Shown here piece by piece: positions 59,366-64,000 of a stretch of DNA of 64,000 nt (position 1 is the first letter of the stretch; each line of letters opens with the position of its first letter). A program made the translations under genes and the position numbers. This DNA is from Homarus americanus. Its lineage: Eukaryota; Arthropoda; Malacostraca; Decapoda; Nephropidae. The DNA is taken from the NCBI RefSeq assembly GCF_018991925.1, contig NW_024753828.1, positions 5,949,942 to 6,013,941 of the forward strand. Direction: 5' to 3'. Under the pieces are notes generated by a model. The model had not been told where the DNA came from. It did no database searches and worked only from the letters and a program-made list of their open reading frames with translations.

Positions 59366-59845
59366 ATAGAATAGGTTAAGTTAGTTTAAGAAAGGCTAAT
59401 ACCGAAGTCACTTATATTACAAGAGAACCAGACAAGGGATAAAGCGTCTTCCCAGGTGTTAATATATTGTACTACAGCTGTGGCTCTTGAACTATGGGTT
59501 GTCAAGGTGTTCGAATAGGTAGCGAGACCATTATCGTTGTCAAGGCTGAAAACACTTCACTCTTCAGTCTTTATTTCGCTGCTGATCATTTAAACATCTG
59601 TGTAATCTGGTATGAGGATCTAGTTTTCTTAGTTGATTTTAATTTTCATCATCTTACGCCTTGTTTCTTCTCCATTCATTCGATCTGGTTGTGTGAGGTT
59701 TGTGTCGAGGGTTGCTGAATTACCCATTGACTCGTATTCTGTATTTTTTTTTCAGGATGGGAAATGTGCTTACATAGATGCATTTTTTTTTATTATTGAA
59801 TTCACTCGCATACTATAGTTTGACAGGAAGGATCTCTGAGCCAAA

Positions 59846-60118
59846 ATGGTTGCTCCAAGTGACCTGACGTTGTGGAAAGGCAAATTGGAGAGAGAAAAGA
59901 CTAAGGTCTGTCTGTCCTTATGCCACCTGTTGGAAGACTTTGAACAAACTGCATCAGCGTCATTTGAGGCCATTCGTGGCAGTGTCTTGGAGACCTTGAA
60001 CAATATCAGAGAAGGATCAAACACTATATTCTTGCCGAAGATACCAAGAAATACTACTGTGTACCTTTCGATATTAATGTGGAAGATTTGCCACTAACAC
60101 TGGATAAACCGCCCAAAC
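59846..60118 (+). pseudogene. protein-like frame broken by one frameshift, unrecognised
   Basis: ATG in good context (CCAAAATGG) opens a hydrophilic, helical-looking frame (begins MVAPSDLTLWKGKLEREK) with non-repetitive composition. After about codon 53 the original frame becomes poor, while the frame reached by inserting one base reads well (it includes YYCVPFDINVEDLPLTLDK) and stops at 60118. The shift point is near 60000 (TTGAACAATATC). A strong acceptor (T9CAG) precedes it at about 59756, and an A9 run follows at about 60151. It could be a real exon with a sequencing error, a decayed gene or a retrocopy. I do not recognise the family. Confidence 0.4.
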
Positions 60119-62584
60119 GGCTAGTAAGGTGGTGGTGAGTGGCGAATATGATAAAAAAAAAGAACTTCATAGCGACGAATTCTTTGTTTGTCGATTATTA
60201 TTGTTGTTATAATGTTATTACTATGTTTCAACTATGAAGATATTTAAGTTCGTAACAAGGTTAATAATATAATGGTCAAACAACACTAAAAATTATGAGA
60301 GATAGAACCCTAATTGTCCACACAGTTGGGTACGAATTTCTATTTAAGTTATCCATAAAATATTGTTCGCGACACATTACAGAAAACGACCCCCGTCTTG
60401 GTCCTGCAGCAGTAACCATAACAGAACAGAGGGCGGATCTTGAACTGAATGGGGAAGAAGAATGGGAAAGAGAAAGAAGGAAGGAAAGTGAGCCATAAAA
60501 ATATTACAAATGTATTTTAAACATAACGCGTCACCCGCCGTTTTTAGTACATATAAAATAAGTTAACTGATCCCAACGGGTTTTTTTGTTTAATGGATTT
60601 TTCCTGTATTTTGTTGATCTGTAACTGTCTATATACATAATGAAGTAATGTGAACTTATAAACGATATGATGTGTATCTGTTTGTCTATCTATCTGTTAT
60701 TTCTTTATCTTACATCGAGGGGGCACTTAATGACTCTCCACGCTGACACGGCATTATGGAGGTACTAGGTCAGGTGCCATCTGTCTGAGATCTGGTTGTT
60801 ACTATAAGCACTAAAGTCGACAATACTTAGAATGTTCGTGTTAAATTCACATGAGTAAGCTTTGGTCCTTACTTTAACCATAACACATTGGGTGAAAGCG
60901 AACTTGGGTTCCATAGGCTTGACAACCCACTAGGGGGCAGAGCGGAGGAGAAACATTACGAGGCTGTGAGGTGTGTGGCCGGCGCTCCATTCACCCTTGA
61001 TTGTGTCGCCTTACTGCCGTGGACATGACTCCGCAGTACCGCTAATGTCTCACCAGTCCCGGAGTCCTGGAATAATTATCAGGACTTAAACTGTGAGCGT
61101 TTGTGACCTCACGTACGCTACATCCAGCCTATGGTACATAATGTCCTTTAGCTCTATATTTCTCCTATCTTCCTACTTCATACCTTCATGTGTGATCTCT
61201 CAGCCTATTCCAAGGTGAGAGAGAGGCAGACTAGTAGACAAAGGGTTGTACAGATACCCAAAGACGGTGATAAAAGCAACTCCTTAGACCATAAAACAAA
61301 CTGCACGGTCCCTCCAGCCAGCAATTAGCAGGAGCCGTGATGTAGGGAAGAGCAACACTAAAAGGAGGTTTTTACGAGGTCATGAAAGTAAAGTGAGTGA
61401 ATAAGTAACCAGAACGCAGATGAGACGAACTCTTACAGCCTTAAGGTATACTCAGGTCTTCCTCTGATTATATAATATTCACCTAACTTCATTGCCATTG
61501 TGAATTTATTTGTCTTTTTCCACGGAGATAGAAGAAATGGGGCATTAATGAAGTAGGATTTAGTGTACCCAGTCGTTAATGAATGGGCTTGCAGTTTTTT
61601 TTTTCTCTTTTAATTCTTGGTAACAGGTCCTACATGTTAGCCAGGAAATCATGCTCGCAAGACTAAGTAACAGGCCCTGCATGTTAGCCAGAGAGTCATG
61701 CATACAACAGGTGACCTTGGCATCTCTGTGTTTGATGATACTATTATAATTATCAACAACATCGACGCGTTCCCCTGCCACTGGTCCTGAGGGGCGATAA
61801 CACTAAGCTTCAGACAGAGAGTAAAACAGTAGCTTCTTACTCAAGGACACCATCACCACTACTCACCATCATCACCACTAACAACACCACCGCCACCATC
61901 ACTACCACATCATCATCACCATCATTATGGGATTATGATGATGACACTGCAGTCCTCTTATGTATACGTTTAAGTGTCGACAATGAACGATACATTGTGT
62001 TACATTATGATAAGTCTGGATACCTTACCACAGGAGGTTCGATGTTATATACGCGTTTATCCCATACACTTGAGATTCGTTTCAAAATTATTCGTAAAAA
62101 GTTGTGGATCGTTTTCTCTGGCGTTTTAAAGTAAAGAAATATTAATTCCTACCATTTAAGCATTGTAGTTTATATAAGAATTCCTATAAATTAAAACAAA
62201 ATGTAAATTATTGTTGTATATAGAAATAAATAATTTTTTTATTGCTTTTGAGGAAACATTTAAAGTAAATTTATCTCCAGGTGTTTTAGCTAATTAATGT
62301 ATGCGTCTCCTTACTTGTATCAGTAGACAGGTACAGGAAGACAGTTTTTGTACCACCAGGAAACTAAGAGACTCACGGGACGGTAACTTAGACAGTTTTG
62401 TTGACTGTCACTCACCTGTCTACCAGTTAAAGTACATATATAACAGCTTAACGTTCCTCTACGTTCTTCTTCTTCTTCCTTCACTATTTTTTCTTTCCAT
62501 TACTTTAATTCATTTATTCTTTGGGTAATTATCAGATTTGCTTACTTATATTCTTTGTTTTAATCAAATGAGATCTCTCAATTG
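60119..62584. other. no gene seen
   Basis: Mixed sequence. A 55-bp imperfect tandem duplication (GTAACAGGTCCTACATGTTA versus GTAACAGGCCCTGCATGTTA) at 61618-61710; (CAC/CAT) patch at 61845-61925. Confidence 0.45.
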
Positions 62585-62660
62585 ATCATCATCATCATCA
62601 TATCATTATTATTATTATTATTATTATTAGTAGTAGTAGTAGTAGTAGTAGTAGTATCAT
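62585..62660. repeat. (ATC)n, (ATT)n and (AGT)n compound microsatellite
   Basis: Three triplets in succession. Confidence 0.9.
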
Positions 62661-63166
62661 CATTAATGTCATTATTATTATCATTATCAGTACTCTTAGT
62701 GTTAATAAGCCTTGAGTACATTATTCCTGTATCACAATAAAAGTTGAACACTGCCACCTGCCACAAATCCCCTTAACGCTAAAACCCCGCAAATCTGAAG
62801 ACGTGGCCACGGTGATAACCCTTTAAGCTCTTCCATTAAGGGAGGCGTCTAACCCTTTACCCCTTTAACCCTTAGTAAAGAAAGGTTAATCATATGACAA
62901 CATCTTTGGATACCTGTTGATTAGCTGTTTTCACCTTTGAGTCTTATTTTGAGGGGTTTAATAAATCAGAAAAAATAATCCGGAAAATAAGGTAGTTTTT
63001 GAAGGTGTTGCCGTTTATGTCAACATGTTTATGGCCGGTTCAAGGAGTTGCCATAATCCCCAGTTTGTGCCGTGACCAAATAATGTTTCTCGTATGATAA
63101 CTCTAATAAATGTTGGGCTGAAATGAGGTAATTCATTTTAGTTATGGAGAGAGAGTGTTTTAGCTT
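62661..63166. other. no gene seen
   Basis: Unremarkable. Confidence 0.4.
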
Positions 63167-63243
63167 CTCTCTCTCTCTCTCTCTCCTCTAAAGCTATAGT
63201 TATCTCGACATATTCCCGTGTCCTCCGAGTGATAAGGGAGAGA

Positions 63244-63292
<49 letters not shown>
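63167..63292. repeat. (CT)n and (GA)n pair
   Basis: CT at 63167-63186 and GA at 63237-63292, complementary, able to form a hairpin. Confidence 0.9.
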
Positions 63293-63295
<3 letters not shown>

Positions 63296-63902
63296 AAAAA
63301 GAATGAGAGAAACAGAAATTCTCTCTCTTCCCTCCATCGTCTTCCGTTTTCTGAGCGTTTTTGTTGACACTAACCTGGCAGGGGAGACTACTTAAACCTT
63401 GTCAGTATTAGGAGAACTGTCGAACCCAGGGACAGGAGCGGGACATATCTTGCTTAGCTTTAGATGTAAGTTCTCAGATTTTCTTACGTTTTGTTTCTCA
63501 TTTGACTGGAACCCTGAAAAATACTACCCTGGTCCACCTTGGGAAATTTTGTGGGTCAGATTTGGTCTTTGTTGTTAAGGCTAATTTACGTAAGAAAAGT
63601 ACCTTCTGAACCGAGTTGTAGTGTCTTTAATGTAGTAATTATGAAACCTGATTATCCTGTCTTAATAAACCCTAAAGGTAAAAACAGAAACTCTCACCTA
63701 ATCCTAAAAACCCTTAAAGAAAATTCAAACCCCATATTATACCTTAAAACTCCCTTAAAGTATAAAGAACCCATTACACCGAATTAAAACTCCCTTAAAG
63801 GAATCTTGTCTTGCATTAAATCCCTGTGAGTGAAAACACGAGTTCTTTTACCAGACCAAAACTTTTATAAGTAACTATAAGAACCCTTTACCCTCCCAGA
63901 AA
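63293..63902. other. no gene seen
   Basis: Contains an irregular series of AAACCCTTAAAG/AAACTCCCTTAAAG words at 63665-63805. Confidence 0.4.
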
Positions 63903-63929
63903 ACCTAACCTAACCTAACCTAACCTAAT
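63903..63929 (-). repeat. short (CCTAA)n run
   Basis: Five CCTAA units near the window end. Confidence 0.8.
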
Positions 63930-64000
63930 AGTATGGCTAATAAATCTATAAGAATCCAGACGAATGCGGATGAATCCTCTCGAATCCACCTCTTTGTTTA

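Overview
The window is animal nuclear DNA, most likely from a decapod crustacean. This is an inference from spliced genes with GT-AG introns, arthropod-type TTAGG/CCTAA words, very dense microsatellites and minisatellites, and decayed Tigger/pogo and LINE copies. There are no operons, Shine-Dalgarno sites or CRISPR arrays. I cannot name the species.

The core is a cluster of three paralogous cGAS-like receptor (cGLR, Mab-21/cGAS nucleotidyltransferase fold) genes that I assembled exon by exon: gene A (minus, 26935-31693, 346 aa), gene B (plus, 35588-41557, 357 aa) and gene C (minus, 45702-51873, 358 aa). A and B are divergent; B and C are convergent. Each has eight coding exons with the same intron phases (0,0,0,2,1,1,1) and nearly identical exon lengths, and each starts with a tiny first coding exon. 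B keeps the full nucleotidyltransferase set (G58-S59, D71, D73, D174). C keeps the three acids, but has GT for GS and GCY where B has SFS at the nucleotide-contact strand. A is an intact gene with a ruined active site (GA for GS, D-F-E, the third Asp replaced by His, and the base-stacking aromatic replaced by Ser), so it is a predicted pseudo-cGLR. None has the vertebrate cGAS zinc thumb. By family knowledge, such proteins sense foreign nucleic acid and make a cyclic dinucleotide for STING; an enzyme-dead paralogue beside them would suit a regulator, decoy or binding-only sensor.

Layout: 1-18 kb is almost entirely tandem repeats and purine/pyrimidine tracts, with one LINE 3' end. At 18-25 kb there is a candidate 81-aa membrane protein, a candidate signal-peptide exon, a 320-bp foldback element and a GT-rich minisatellite. 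The cGLR cluster fills 26.9-51.9 kb, with Tigger-like and other MITEs in its introns and spacers. At 52-64 kb there are three more LINE fragments, two possible orphan coding exons and more repeats.

A dispersed family of foldback elements (arms beginning near GGATCACCTGAAGATTA, cores of TTAGG/CCTAA) occurs about ten times and explains most of the telomere-like words. Coordinates of spliced genes are from the start codon to the stop codon; UTRs are mostly unresolved.
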